Part shown: piece by piece, positions 36,023 to 46,991 of the stretch | Layout: every line of letters begins with the position of its first letter | Position numbering within the stretch: the first letter of the stretch is position 1 | DNA from: Acheta domesticus | Lineage: Eukaryota; Arthropoda; Insecta; Orthoptera; Gryllidae | Assembly: GCA_031308135.1 (NCBI GenBank) | Contig: JAHLJT010003656.1 | Coordinates: 48,800,335 to 48,864,334, forward strand | Reading direction: 5' to 3' | DNA: 64,000 nt | Made by a program: the position numbers and the translations under genes | The notes under the pieces: model-generated | The model's database searches: none | The model's input: the letters and a program-made list of their open reading frames with translations, nothing else | Told to the model about the DNA's origin: nothing

Positions 36023-36185
36023 GCGCGCTCGCGCGTGCGCACCGCCGCCGCCGGCACCGCAACATTTCACGCGCCTTCGCCTCGCCGAGGAGGATTTGCG
36101 GCGCGGGCGGAGGTGGCTCCGCGGTGCGGCGGCGGGCGGAGGCTCCGTGGGGCGGATTCGCGCGAGCGAGCTCGCGCGTGAAGTG
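36023..36185. other. Short CpG island with perfect hairpin
   Basis: Extremely CpG-rich. CGCGCGAG (36159-36166) and CTCGCGCG (36171-36178) form an 8-bp perfect stem with a 4-base loop. It directly abuts the 264-bp array. Copy at about 54913-55075. Confidence 0.6.
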
Positions 36186-37260
36186 AGAGATCGTGTGTAT
36201 AATGTATGTGCTAGGATGTTGCAGGTGCGAGAAAGGGAAGGCGGGATATTAAAATGTATGTTTCCCCTTACGTCTGGGAAATTAGGGTTGCGAATTCTAC
36301 GAATGTAGTACGAGTGTTTGTGCACGACGGCTGTCGAATTTATGAGGAAAAGCGAAGAGCAGGTGGATATGCAGAGGGTTTTATATTCGCAATTGACAGG
36401 GTGCATGCAAGTTGATCTGCGATTTATAAATATTCATGAGTAGGATATCAATATGTATTTAAAATTCATTAATTAGTATAAATTAATTTTGTTGAACTGT
36501 ATAAAATGATACTAAAATTAAAAATTGGCATCTGTGTACTGTTTTTATAAATACGATCGCAATGCGATAAAGAATATATTTTAACTATTAAATTATATTA
36601 CATAAATGAACATTGTTCCCTTTATTCGATGGAAAAATAGTTTTCGTAAATTTCCCCTAAGTTTCCGTAATTTCGTAATTTCCAGACAATTCATTATTGC
36701 TTTAACGACATAATATAATATCAGAAAAATATATAATATATGAAATAATGTAAGACTCGAATGAAATAATGTAATATGTTTGCTTCTAAAGCCTGGAAAT
36801 AGGAGAATATGTATAGAAATATGAGTTGTTACTAAATAAAATAACATCAGATACCACTGCTTTTGTAATATGGATCCAATCTCCTTCCATTGTTTTGCTA
36901 CCAAAAATTACAAATAGATATTTGTTATCGTTTTGTATACTCAATATTTTATTCCCCTATACCAATTCGCAAACAATTCGTCATATTAGTAGAGAATAAA
37001 CAAAAAATATTAGGTCGTATAAATGGTACAATTCAATTTCTATCACTGGTGTGTTCTGAATTCAAATGTTTTAAATTTGAGTTTGTCGTTGCGGAATACG
37101 GTAGAGTAAACTTTTAGGCCACAAAAGTGAAAATTTCCACAAAATTCAGGGCAGCAGCATTTAAATTCAGATGAAAATCAGAAAGTTAAGTGCTACTTTT
37201 GACTAAGCGAAAAAAAAGCGAGCATATGTGTTCGTTCATTTTCAACGTTATGAACGCGAA
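36186..37260. other. AT-rich intergenic DNA
   Basis: No gene or repeat recognised. Short open frames only. Confidence 0.5.
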
Positions 37261-38000
37261 AAGCGGCGTTTGGCATTCTCGATGAAGGGTCGCGCAACGT
37301 AGAATCCAATGCCCTGTCAAACCTCCACGTAACCGAAATTGTTTGACTGCGCATGCGCGAGGCCAGCGGAGGGTGGTGGCGTCCGTTGTGCGAAGCCATT
37401 TTCCGTTCGAAAGCGCGAAAAGCGGTGCGTTATTGCGCCTTCGGCGAGCGGCTGGCGCGGCGGGTCGGTCCGGGGCAGGGCGACGAATGGCCGGTAATTA
37501 AAGTGAACGCGCTGCAGTGTGGGTGTGTCCACACGTCGAATGCCTAATTCTCCGCCTTTAACTCCCGTTGGCACAACGACATATACACACACGCACGTAC
37601 ACACAAACACGTACACACACACACACAAACACACACGTACCTACTCGCACTCTCTCCATGAGCCGGTTACGGGTCGCCGACAGCGCGTAGTTCCTAACAG
37701 GGCCACCTCCCCTCTCCCCATTCATTCCCCCTCTCTTCCATCCTCTCCCTCTTTTATCTCCTGTCTCCACTTCCAACGGCGACCCCTCGAGCGTCGGCTG
37801 CGGAAAGGGTCGGCCTTTGTTCGTCGACTGTTTAGGTCTCGAAGCCCGGCCTGCTCGGCGTCTCCGGACAACCCAACTTCCCAGCGCGCCTGCGCTTCGG
37901 GACGTTATGCAACCCGCAGCACGGTCGCGTATTAAGGGACTGCGACGGAACTCGTAGGGGCTCTCGGGCAACTTCTACGCTAATTAAAAGGATTTGACGG
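37261..38000. promoter_or_regulatory. Candidate regulatory CpG island
   Basis: GC-rich block with an NRF1-like TGCGCATGCGC palindrome (37348-37358), a YY1-like GCCATTTT nearby (about 37396), and TAATTAAA homeodomain-type cores at 37495-37502 and 37981-37988. A (CA)n-rich run (about 37584-37637) and a C/T-rich segment (37690-37770) lie inside. Motif combinations like this occur in CpG-island promoters, but no transcript start or exon can be shown here. Second copy at about 56140-56880. Confidence 0.4.
37584..37637. repeat. (CA)n-rich microsatellite
   Basis: Interrupted ACACAC/ACGTAC run. Copy at about 56464-56523. Confidence 0.9.
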
Positions 38001-38552
38001 CGGAATGCTCTGGAACAAAAGACCACGCACAATAGGGGCACTGTTGTGGAAATTGAAGCGGATTGATGGAGGCTGTGGGTTAACCCTTGTAAACGCATCA
38101 GTCATTACTTTGTTATTTATATGATGGATTAATATATCTCACAAGTGTAGGACTTCTTTTGCTATTACCTTCCAACCAGAGAGTATTTTTTTAATTTCTG
38201 TATTAACTAATTGCATTTGGTTACGATATAAATACAATTTTTCTGTTTATTACTTCATAATATTCTCTTAGTTGTCACTGATCGTGTTCTATTTTTCTTT
38301 CCACCGATTTAGACCTAACCAAATAGGAGAAGGTAAGGCCTGCGTTTATTACGTATAGTTTTTTACAACAGAACGCTTAGGCATTAACATAATTGATATA
38401 TGACGTAATAGATATTCTGGAATATATTTTAGCTCTACGATGTTTTAAGTAATTAAGAATTCCAAGATTCCTTACTTACAAAATGAATACAAATTAGCAA
38501 ACTTAATTAACTTGATAGATTATACCGTGTTTCAGGGCGCGTTAACGCATGT
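38001..38552. other. AT-rich intergenic DNA
   Basis: Nothing recognised. Confidence 0.5.
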
Positions 38553-39022
38553 TAATTAGCTCCGTAAGTGCAGTGCGTGTTGTTGAAAGGGCGATATAGC
38601 AATCAGGTATAGACCTACAAATTGGCTTGTGGGTTTAGCTGCCCAGCCAGTTATCTCTTACTAACGAGTCCCAGTCCCAGACGCTACAAGCTCTACGATT
38701 CCGACCGACCACCCGACACGTGTGGTAGTGTAGTGCATGTAAGTGTAAATGAATGCAAGTAAGGGATGAGAATAGGACAAGGAAGAGGACGGAAAGATCG
38801 CTCGCTGCCCGTATCCTGCTTATTAGGATACAGATCAGGCTTTCACCTGCTGCAGTAGAATATGATAGGCCAAAGTAGCCACCCACTATAATTCTCCAGA
38901 CAGAAGATGAATTCGACCTACACATCTAGCTATTGTAAAAAATCCTGTCACGATCGACTCGAAGCCTAGAACTTTCCTGTCAGAGACACTGCCGTGACAT
39001 CAGTAATGCCCTGAGCTGCCTC
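38553..39022 (-). mobile_element. tRNA-derived SINE family S1, near full length
   Basis: On the minus strand the head GCTCAGGGCATTACTGATGT, then CTCTGACAGGAAAGTTCTAG and CTTCGAGTCGATCGTGACAG, matches the tRNA-like head at 27933-28035. The body contains GGAGAATTATAGTGGGTGGC, and the 3' part contains CACTTACGGAGCTAATTAAC, which aligns with the end of the 24108 copy. Copy at 57443-57907. Confidence 0.7.
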
Positions 39023-39195
39023 AAACAGTACATCTCATTCGCATTAGTTTAATACAGTCTAATTGAAAAGTAATAATTAAAGTTCGCTCGGATTAAGTAA
39101 AGTTTGTTTGAGCGATTTCTTACTCATTTTAAATGTGATATGGTAAGCATAACTGACCATTGAATTTATGAGAATTGGGAAGTGTGTTTGTGAAT
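39023..39195. other. AT-rich spacer
   Basis: Nothing recognised. Confidence 0.5.
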
Positions 39196-39425
39196 ATAAT
39201 GGGTTTCGCTCGCCCAAATGCTCCGCGGCGTGGAAATCGTAGCGTCGGGACGCGCTGAAGATCGGCGGTTCAGAAATCGTCCGCTCGGCCCAATCGTCCA
39301 GATTTTCTCTCCGTCGCTGAGCTCGAGAACAGCAAAAGGAGCAAAAAGCCGCTGACCGCTCTCTTCCGGCGAGAGCGGGAACCAGCGCTGGCGACGCACC
39401 AGCAGAGCGCGCGCGGGTCGATCAC
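39196..39425. other. CpG island left of a pyrimidine minisatellite
   Basis: CpG-rich block with GAGCTCGAG, GGCGAGAGCGGGAACCAGCG and GCGCGCGCG-like runs, AT-rich to the left and C/T-rich to the right. No exon recognised. Copy at about 58085-58320. Confidence 0.5.
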
Positions 39426-40105
39426 GACGCCTTCTCCCTCACCCCACCCCACCCCATACTCGCCCCTCCCGTACTCTAGCCTCCCTTTCCTGCACAACCC
39501 CGCCGCCAAACCGTTCTCCCCTTCCTGCACATCGCCGCAACTCTCTCCCCCTTCTCGTCCACTCCCATCCTCACCTTCCTACTCACCCCCGCCCCTCCCT
39601 TCCCCCTTCCCATTCACTCTCGCCCCCTCCCGTCCTCCCCTTCATACTCATTCCCCTCCCGCCCCCTTCATACTCACTACCCTCCCGTCCTCCCCTTCCT
39701 GCTCACCCCTGTCCCTCCCGTCCTCCCCGTCCTACCCTTGACGATCACTCCCGCCCTCCCGCCATCCTTTTCCTGTTCACCCCACCCCTCCTGTCCTCCC
39801 CTTCCTACTCACCCACTCCCCTCCCATCCTCCCCTTCTCTTTCCACTTCCGCCCCTCCCGTCCTCCCCTTCCTACTCACCTCTCCCGTCCCTCCCGCCCC
39901 GCCCCTCCCGTCCTACCCTTCCTACTCATCCCCGCTCCATCCTTCCCCCTGGTCGTTCACTCCCGCCCCTCCCTCCCTCCTCTTCCTGCACATCCCCGCC
40001 CTTCCCGTCATCCCCTTCCTTCTCACCCCTGCCACCAAACCTCTTTTCCAATCCTCGAGCACCGCTGTTTCTCGATCCTCGCTCTCCCCTCCTCGCGACC
40101 TACAA
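39426..40105. repeat. C-rich irregular minisatellite, ~28-33-bp units
   Basis: CCCCTCCCGTCCTCCCC and TTCCTACTCACC modules alternate across about 680 bp. One plus-strand frame is open for 146 codons, Pro/Ser-rich, which is explained by composition. Copy at about 58325-58995. Confidence 0.85.
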
Positions 40106-40665
40106 TTCCAATACCAGCGGCACTCTGTTTATTCGGTGTCTTCAAGTTCTTTTTACGATATTTGGTGTTTTTCAATAATATTTTTCTTTGGAGTGATTTT
40201 ATGTCTTGTTTTACATTCTGTTGGTTCTCTCTCCTCCCTGTTGGCGTTCATTTCTTATTGCTTATTATTTTTTTTATTTTCTATCCTTTGTGACCTACTT
40301 TCTGTTTTAGAATTTGATGCTCGTACATTTTATGAATGTTCGAAAATCTTTTTTTTTGTGTCCTCTTTCAAATATGCTAAAATGTAACAATTACAAAATG
40401 ACATAACTAAATATTTTAAATTATTTTATATCTCCAAATAAATTAATGCTTTTGTTCACATTAAAGAGTCTCCATATTGAAAAAATGTTAAATGATCAAA
40501 TTTTATAGTGAATAATACTTAATTGGGATTATTATGGAATATGATGAATATATACTAATTGTATGCACATAGAGTTTATAAACTCGGATACATCACTGTA
40601 GTTAAAAGAAGATGGTACATAAGTTACATAACTTCTATCACTGAGCAATCTGTATATATAAAATC

Positions 40666-40691
40666 TGTGTGTGTGTGTGTGTGTGTGTGTT
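40666..40691. repeat. (TG)n microsatellite
   Basis: About 13 TG units. 59564-59588 in the second copy. Confidence 0.95.
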
Positions 40692-41151
40692 TACATTCCT
40701 GAACATTTACAGTGAGTAGAATTATCTCACTTGAGATAGAGAAGCGCATGTTTTGCGTCTGACGACTAGAGCTATCTGCATGTTCTCTTCTTAGCAAAAT
40801 ATATCTCCGAGCTGTAGAACATCTCACTTGATATATATTCATGACTTATACTTTCAGATGTGCGAAAATAGAGTACTCTTTCTCTCTCTCTTCTCTTTGC
40901 TCTTTCTTATTTTTGTTTTTCGATTACGCACGAGCTCTCTGTTATTTTATTTTTCGTGGACAGTAGTGACAAAAGAATGAAAGAGCACGCCGACGTGTTC
41001 CAAGCCACTCCCCAACGCAACCCTGTGGAACGCCCTACACATACCCAGCACGTCCACTGGGCCTGAGTCTGCGCAAGCGCAATGCACGGCGCCGCCGCTC
41101 GCATTTTAATTCCCGTCCAAGCACTGTGCAGCGCGTCGCCCCGCCGCTCCC

Positions 41152-41173
41152 GATATGTCGCTCCCGACATATC
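41152..41173. repeat. Perfect 9-bp hairpin
   Basis: GATATGTCG, loop CTCC, CGACATATC, in a CpG-rich patch. The same hairpin is at 60053-60074. Confidence 0.7.
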
Positions 41174-41570
41174 TCGTCACATATGTCGTGTGTCAAGACT
41201 TCACGACGGCGAGGTCCATGTGCGCAAAATAGTACTTCATGAAACGATGATGTAATGATGCGTATTAAATACTAAGTATGATATTACGATTCGAGCGAGT
41301 ATCGTAAACTTCACTTGTAGTGTATATACCCATTACATCGAGTTTCCTACGGCACTATTTCTATGACTTTTATAAGTTACACTTGTACTTTGAATCGTTT
41401 CATGACAGTTGACATGCAGATTTCACAGCCAGGCCACCTTGCAGAAACCTCTCTAAACTACCCCGCATGCTGCCGCAAGGGCTACTAGACCGCCTGCGAA
41501 GGAGTACTACGCTAGTCAAATAGAATCAAAGTGAAATTACGATCCAATTTAGTTTATATGAAATTCCACG

Positions 41571-41613
41571 AAAATAATAATAATAATAATATATAATAAT
41601 AATAATAATAATT
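41571..41613. repeat. (AAT)n microsatellite
   Basis: Interrupted by ATATAT here, uninterrupted in the second copy (about 60474-60517). Confidence 0.9.
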
Positions 41614-44086
41614 AAAACCTAAGAAGAATATAATATCAAATGTAATTTTAATGTAAACAATCTAACGAACATTTACTAGAACGATTTTCAATTATTAAGT
41701 GACATTCTTGGTTTGTAACTTCTCTGTGCTTGGTCATGAAACTATTTTCATAAAACTGTATCGTAATGAGTATTATTATGCAACTGGTTGCAGCCATCAA
41801 TGAGAACATTAAGCAATGGGAGTAAAACAAGAAATTTTAGAAGATGTTCATTAAGGAACTGTTCAGCTAGTAATTCAGAAAATGGATTGACGTGTCTTTT
41901 CTTGGTGTCTCATCATATTGAATGCTTCCTGCAGCTTATAATGTGTTGAGTAGAAAATTGATACCGTTAACGAACACGTTTCGTGCCAAAACATTTAACG
42001 CAATTAATCCTTCGACTCCCTCTTAATCAGATCCCATATTCGATACTTAGGCAGCACGTCAAGGACAGGATAAATTTTAAGACTCACAGTGGCACCCTCT
42101 GGAACTCACTTTACGAGTACATTCGTACGGAGTCAAAATTAACCGGAAGCGCTGAAGGCATACGGGTGCTATCTATAAAATCTCAATCCAATCAAGAGTG
42201 AGCGAATGGACGAATATTTGTAAATCACCCAATGGAAAATCTCTATAATTATCTGGACATTAAGACACACTACAAACCAATTTTAAGATTACAGTTTTCA
42301 TTACAAAATTAATGTTATCAAGTGGCTTAGCTTTGAAAAAGAGCAGACATGTTTGTTTAATTTATTTTCAGACTGTTTTCCTTTTTTAATGACCTTTGTA
42401 ATGACCTTAATTACGTTCATTTGATTGTCCCAATCGTATGAAAAAATGAGCACTCTGCATATTTAAATCCATGTTAATATTTTACTATTGAAAAGGTAAG
42501 CGTCACAAATCTCAATTCGTCATGCCAGGTATATTCCGGTACAATAATGCATTTAAATACATGTAAAATATTCAGTGAGGCATTTAAAGTTTTAATTTTG
42601 TATGGGAATAACTTTTATTTTTTTAAAAATTCTACCAAAACATTGAAAACCATAATCTACACTAAACGCAAAGGTTATTTCGTCTAATCAAAGCGCCACA
42701 TCCCTTGACATTTCTCAACGAGTGAAATAACGTTCACGATGAAATATTCGTATGTAATACAAAATAACTCTAACTACATAACTCACATGGAGAAATAAAA
42801 CATTTCCGTGTAATTTGACATTACTAAAAAGATAACAATCAGGCACGAATGAAGTGAACTATTAGTTGCGCGGAATCGTTAAGAGAAGGAATATTTAATG
42901 AGTATAAATTAATATTTATTGCAAATGGCAATAATTCACTTGTATTTAATTGTAGTCTAATATTTTTCGAATACGGCAAATTTTCACTTTAAGTAGAAAA
43001 CATACTATTTGCGGACAGCTTTATAGTACGGGATCGCGTGTGCAACTTTGTGCGTGATCTATTGGAGGCCCGTGTTTTGTGCATGTCTGCCAGTAATAAA
43101 TAACTATATTATAAGATCTCGCTTTTAAATTCCGCAAGGTAAATATACTGAATCAACTTTCTGATAAGCATGTTGGCCATTTGTGCTGGTGATTAGTTTT
43201 GTTGAAGTAGACGTTGGCGGACATCATTTATGAGTTTCAAACCACCGTCATTGAGGTATTTATGGACTCTTCTCTACCAATTGGATAGTTGTATTGCGAC
43301 CAAAATACGATGAGCTTCTTTAAAGACGACGTAACATCTGTCACTTTTATTTTATTCAGAGAAATTATTAGAGTTATTTTGGTCTCTAAATATTGGTTCG
43401 AATGTTTACATATTGATTTAACAATAATATATGTTATAGTTTGAGCCACGTAACTCAAGCATCTCTTGAAGTTTTGAATAGATTTATCACCGAAGTGCAT
43501 GATGGAATGGTGCTAATTGATACTGCTTTCACTTACATTTTTTACTTGTATTTTACGAGATATTGAAGCCATTTTCATTTTTTAAAATAGATCTATACAT
43601 ATTTTTAGAGAATCATGACAAGCGTAAATTTCTAAACAAATGATATACATACGATCATATGCTTTAAAAACTTTATTTGAGTAATTTTGAGTTTTTTGTG
43701 ACCAATGTTTAACGTGTATTTTGAATGTAACAGTCGCCGCACAAGGTCACGCAACACGCCCCCTCTGATAACGCGCGCTCGGAAACGGAAGCTAATCAAC
43801 ATACCCACAATATATTGACAATATAATCACAATATATTGACTCACACTTTCCTTACACTGCATTAATAATAATCTTTTTATGTATATGGACTAACAGTGT
43901 GTTCTAATGCTGAAAAATACTGTTCAAAAACAAACACACTATCATATCACGCTTATTTTTCGTCAATGTCTATTATTTAGGAACTTTCTTGACCATATTT
44001 TGACGAATACATTTTTGAAACTATTGCATTTATTACACCTTATTGTTATTCGTACAACAATGGGCTCACATTTGTCTCATCATCAG

Positions 44087-45086
44087 NNNNNNNNNNNNNN
44101 NNNNNNNNNNNNNNNNNNNNNNNNNNNNNNNNNNNNNNNNNNNNNNNNNNNNNNNNNNNNNNNNNNNNNNNNNNNNNNNNNNNNNNNNNNNNNNNNNNNN
44201 NNNNNNNNNNNNNNNNNNNNNNNNNNNNNNNNNNNNNNNNNNNNNNNNNNNNNNNNNNNNNNNNNNNNNNNNNNNNNNNNNNNNNNNNNNNNNNNNNNNN
44301 NNNNNNNNNNNNNNNNNNNNNNNNNNNNNNNNNNNNNNNNNNNNNNNNNNNNNNNNNNNNNNNNNNNNNNNNNNNNNNNNNNNNNNNNNNNNNNNNNNNN
44401 NNNNNNNNNNNNNNNNNNNNNNNNNNNNNNNNNNNNNNNNNNNNNNNNNNNNNNNNNNNNNNNNNNNNNNNNNNNNNNNNNNNNNNNNNNNNNNNNNNNN
44501 NNNNNNNNNNNNNNNNNNNNNNNNNNNNNNNNNNNNNNNNNNNNNNNNNNNNNNNNNNNNNNNNNNNNNNNNNNNNNNNNNNNNNNNNNNNNNNNNNNNN
44601 NNNNNNNNNNNNNNNNNNNNNNNNNNNNNNNNNNNNNNNNNNNNNNNNNNNNNNNNNNNNNNNNNNNNNNNNNNNNNNNNNNNNNNNNNNNNNNNNNNNN
44701 NNNNNNNNNNNNNNNNNNNNNNNNNNNNNNNNNNNNNNNNNNNNNNNNNNNNNNNNNNNNNNNNNNNNNNNNNNNNNNNNNNNNNNNNNNNNNNNNNNNN
44801 NNNNNNNNNNNNNNNNNNNNNNNNNNNNNNNNNNNNNNNNNNNNNNNNNNNNNNNNNNNNNNNNNNNNNNNNNNNNNNNNNNNNNNNNNNNNNNNNNNNN
44901 NNNNNNNNNNNNNNNNNNNNNNNNNNNNNNNNNNNNNNNNNNNNNNNNNNNNNNNNNNNNNNNNNNNNNNNNNNNNNNNNNNNNNNNNNNNNNNNNNNNN
45001 NNNNNNNNNNNNNNNNNNNNNNNNNNNNNNNNNNNNNNNNNNNNNNNNNNNNNNNNNNNNNNNNNNNNNNNNNNNNNNNNNNNNNN
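44087..45086. other. Assembly gap, exactly 1000 N
   Basis: A fixed-size run of N. Frames spanning it are meaningless. Its two sides are copies of the same 18-kb segment (see findings), so the gap probably does not represent missing DNA. Confidence 1.
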
Positions 45087-45893
45087 GGAATGTTCTTTGC
45101 CAAAAAAGAAGCAGTAAATAGTACAATTTCAGAAGTTTCAAATTGGTTTAATAATAACAAATTAATTGTTAACGAAAGAAAAACTGTTTCAATGCATTTT
45201 TGCATCTCAAATCGGAAATCGCATGTTCCATTGAAATGAAACAATATGCAATTAGCTGATGTTGAGGCAACAAAAATTTTTAGGTCTTTCAATTCAATCA
45301 AACCTCAAATGGAATGTACATATAACAGAATTAAACACTAAATTAAGTTCATTATGCTATGCATTCAGAATTCTTTCAAATTCTGTCAGCCTTCATGCAG
45401 CTCGTTGCGTTATTTTGCAAATGTGCATTCCCGCCTGAGATATGGCATAATATTCTGGGGAAGCTCATCCTGTAGTATTCAGACCTTCAGATTGCAAAAG
45501 AAAATTATTCGAATAATGAAAAAATGCCTTCCACGTGATTCCTGCAAGCCTCTTTTCATTGAGCTGGGAATCCTACCATTGCCTTGTCTATTTATTTACG
45601 AATCTGTAATATTTGTCAAAATGACCTACTTAACGGAGGGAACATATTTTCATGCAATATTCATATTTATAATTACAACACACGCCGTAGAAATCACGTG
45701 CATCAAGTGTCAGTATCAACAGCTCAGTACAAGAAATCAAACATACAATACATGTACGTTACTTTACAACGCATTGCCAGATGACATAAACAATTAAAGT
45801 CGGTATACAAATTTAAGTTAAAAGTAAAATCTTTTCTGCTGCAAAACTGTTTCTATACAATTAGAGACTATACTGATCGTGAAAGAAAAATAA
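45087..45893 (+). pseudogene. LINE reverse transcriptase remnant, second copy
   Basis: Equivalent to 26124-26930, starting just after the FADD catalytic box. It carries extra one-base indels relative to the first copy (for example near 45102, 45235, 45276 and 45410), so the frame that is open over 319 codons at 25864 is broken here. Confidence 0.85.
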
Positions 45894-46890
45894 TGTAACA
45901 AAACAAAGATATATAATGATTAGTTTATGTTTGCATTGTATACATTTAAAAAAATATTTAATACGCCTGTAACAAGTAATGTACTTCAGCTTCGGGTCAA
46001 TGACCCCCATCTCCATCAGGTTTTGTCCAGTTTCCCTGATCCATAGAGCAAATGCTGAGATGGCCCCTGTTTTGCTTCTGGACGTAAATGTAGCTTCACT
46101 GTGCGCACGTTTGTTGAGCACTCCTTTGCTTGTAGTTCATTTACAGTTGAAATTGATTTTCTATAACTCGGGAAAAAACATTTTTCAAATATCTTTATTT
46201 TTCTAAAATAATTATTTTCTAAATTAATTTTTTCGTTTTTTTTTTAATAAAATTCTGGCCCTCAAGAAAATGTGCGCAGATAAATTTCTTTCCCCACACG
46301 TCATATACAGTTTTTACTGTTTTTTTGACTAAATAAATAAATAAATAAATAAATAAATTCACATGAAATCTGTCATGGATATTGCCTATTTGCAGATTCA
46401 TAAAAACGAAAAGACAGCAGTAACGTATTTATAGCCGGCCACAACAATTTTCCTGAAATACACACAAATAAAACATAAACTGTCCCTCAAATTAGCCTTA
46501 TCACCCCAATATAACACATTTTTTCCCGTATATTTGTTTCCTTTCTGTAAACTTTCATATACCTAAAATTTCAACTATGGAATGCAAAATCCTTGATAAG
46601 GCCGCTTTAATTAACACATGTTATCAAACTTCAAATGTTACACCAATTTTTTCTGAAATATGTTGCATATGCAAATTGTAATGGACTTACCGCATATTCC
46701 TGGACTATATTATTAATGCTATTTTTTAAATACAATAACTACACTTTCTTTGGAAAGACATGGTCCTTTTTTAAATCGTCCATGGCTGAACATTAGTTAC
46801 TGGTAAGCCTTTTCTCTTTTTCTTTTTTCCGGAAGGGAATTCTACAAGGGAAGAAATACTCCACTTCCTCCAAATATAATTGCCATTCAC

Positions 46891-46991
46891 TTAGTATCGA
46901 AAATCGTTGGAACTCGAACTAGAACCTCCCGGTCAGAGGCACTGCGGCACATCAGTTGATGCCCTGAACCACCACATCTCCCGGTCCGAGG
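46891..46991 (-). mobile_element. SINE S1 head fragment, second copy
   Basis: Equivalent to 27933-28035. Two bases are lost around the B box and the middle. Confidence 0.7.

Larger units (their letters stand above)
40106..44086. other. AT-rich intergenic DNA with microsatellites, up to the gap
   Basis: Contains a (TG)n run at 40666-40691, a GC-richer patch at 41000-41180 with a hairpin, and an (AAT)n run at about 41571-41613. No coding region recognised. Confidence 0.5.

Noticed and set aside
41983..42201. 72-codon frame possibly from an unrecognised gene
   Set aside because: The second copy, more reliable in this part, has frame-changing differences, and no domain is recognisable.
44066..45301. 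Proteins of 350-410 residues across the gap
   Set aside because: They consist almost entirely of N translated as X.
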